From Symbiodinium natans (taxonomy: Eukaryota; Sar; Dinophyceae; Suessiales; Symbiodiniaceae), in NCBI GenBank assembly GCA_905221605.1, contig CAJNDS010001224.1:1259556-1323555 (forward strand): a stretch of DNA of 64,000 bases. The letters run 5' to 3'. The letters are not shown here. More model-generated notes on the stretch are below. The model did no database searches, was not told the DNA's origin, and worked only from the letters and a program-made list of their open reading frames with translations. The first letter of the stretch is position 1.

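Noticed and set aside
5647-63065. CRISPR-like arrays
   Set aside because: Regular short repeats are simple telomere-type tandem units without spacers; the organism is eukaryotic.
1-64000. The window as a chromosome end
   Set aside because: Telomere-type tracts occur in both orientations along the full length with coding exons between them; a true end would have one orientation and no distal genes.

Overview
This window looks like nuclear DNA of a dinoflagellate. The evidence is: GC-rich, GC3-rich coding pieces in very short exons; introns that almost always end AG before a G; introner-type introns; a Ty1/copia element with the kind of domain insertions expected in dinoflagellates; a relict of the dinoflagellate trans-spliced leader at 30889-30908; and the TTTAGGG telomere unit scattered everywhere in both orientations. 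No bacterial-style operons, rRNA, tRNA or CRISPR arrays were seen.

Layout: (1) 1-2428 is the 3' part of a sialate O-acetylesterase-like gene in six exons; two of its introns are copies of one another (introners) and a third intron holds three tandem copies of another unit. (2) From about 3 kb to the right edge the + strand carries more than 50 candidate mini-exons (about 30-120 bp). Those that can be recognised fall in the correct order for one very long gene with the topology of a two-domain class III nucleotide cyclase: membrane exons (4.1-4.8 kb), catalytic domain 1 (8.6-29.1 kb), linker (30.8-40.2 kb), a second membrane block (40.8-53.8 kb), and catalytic domain 2 (55.9 kb to beyond the edge). 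Domain 1 lacks the canonical metal aspartates and domain 2 has them, the inverted order known from ciliate and apicomplexan guanylyl cyclases. No P4-ATPase region is visible upstream. (3) An LTR retrotransposon with identical 309-bp LTRs and a 5-bp target duplication sits at 10654-19675 in the intron between two cyclase exons, in sense orientation. Its polyprotein carries an extra domain with the residue pattern of a 2-oxoglutarate/Fe(II) dioxygenase (H1204-x-D1206, H1274, R1283) between protease and integrase. (4) The introns hold dozens of CCCTAAA/TTTAGGG tracts, several families of short inverted-repeat elements, poly-C/poly-A tracts, and intronless gene-like insertions (about 9.6-10.65, 30.9-31.8, 42.45-44.7 and 57.4-58.0 kb).

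Together: this appears to be one giant signalling gene whose introns have been inflated by repeated insertion of telomere-like DNA, foldback elements, retro-copied transcripts and a young retrotransposon. In one place a telomere-like tract sits inside a foldback element and is flanked by an exact 8-bp duplication, so at least some tracts arrived as insertions. All exon calls come from reading frames and family motifs by eye; no alignment or transcript was available, and many linker exons are tentative.
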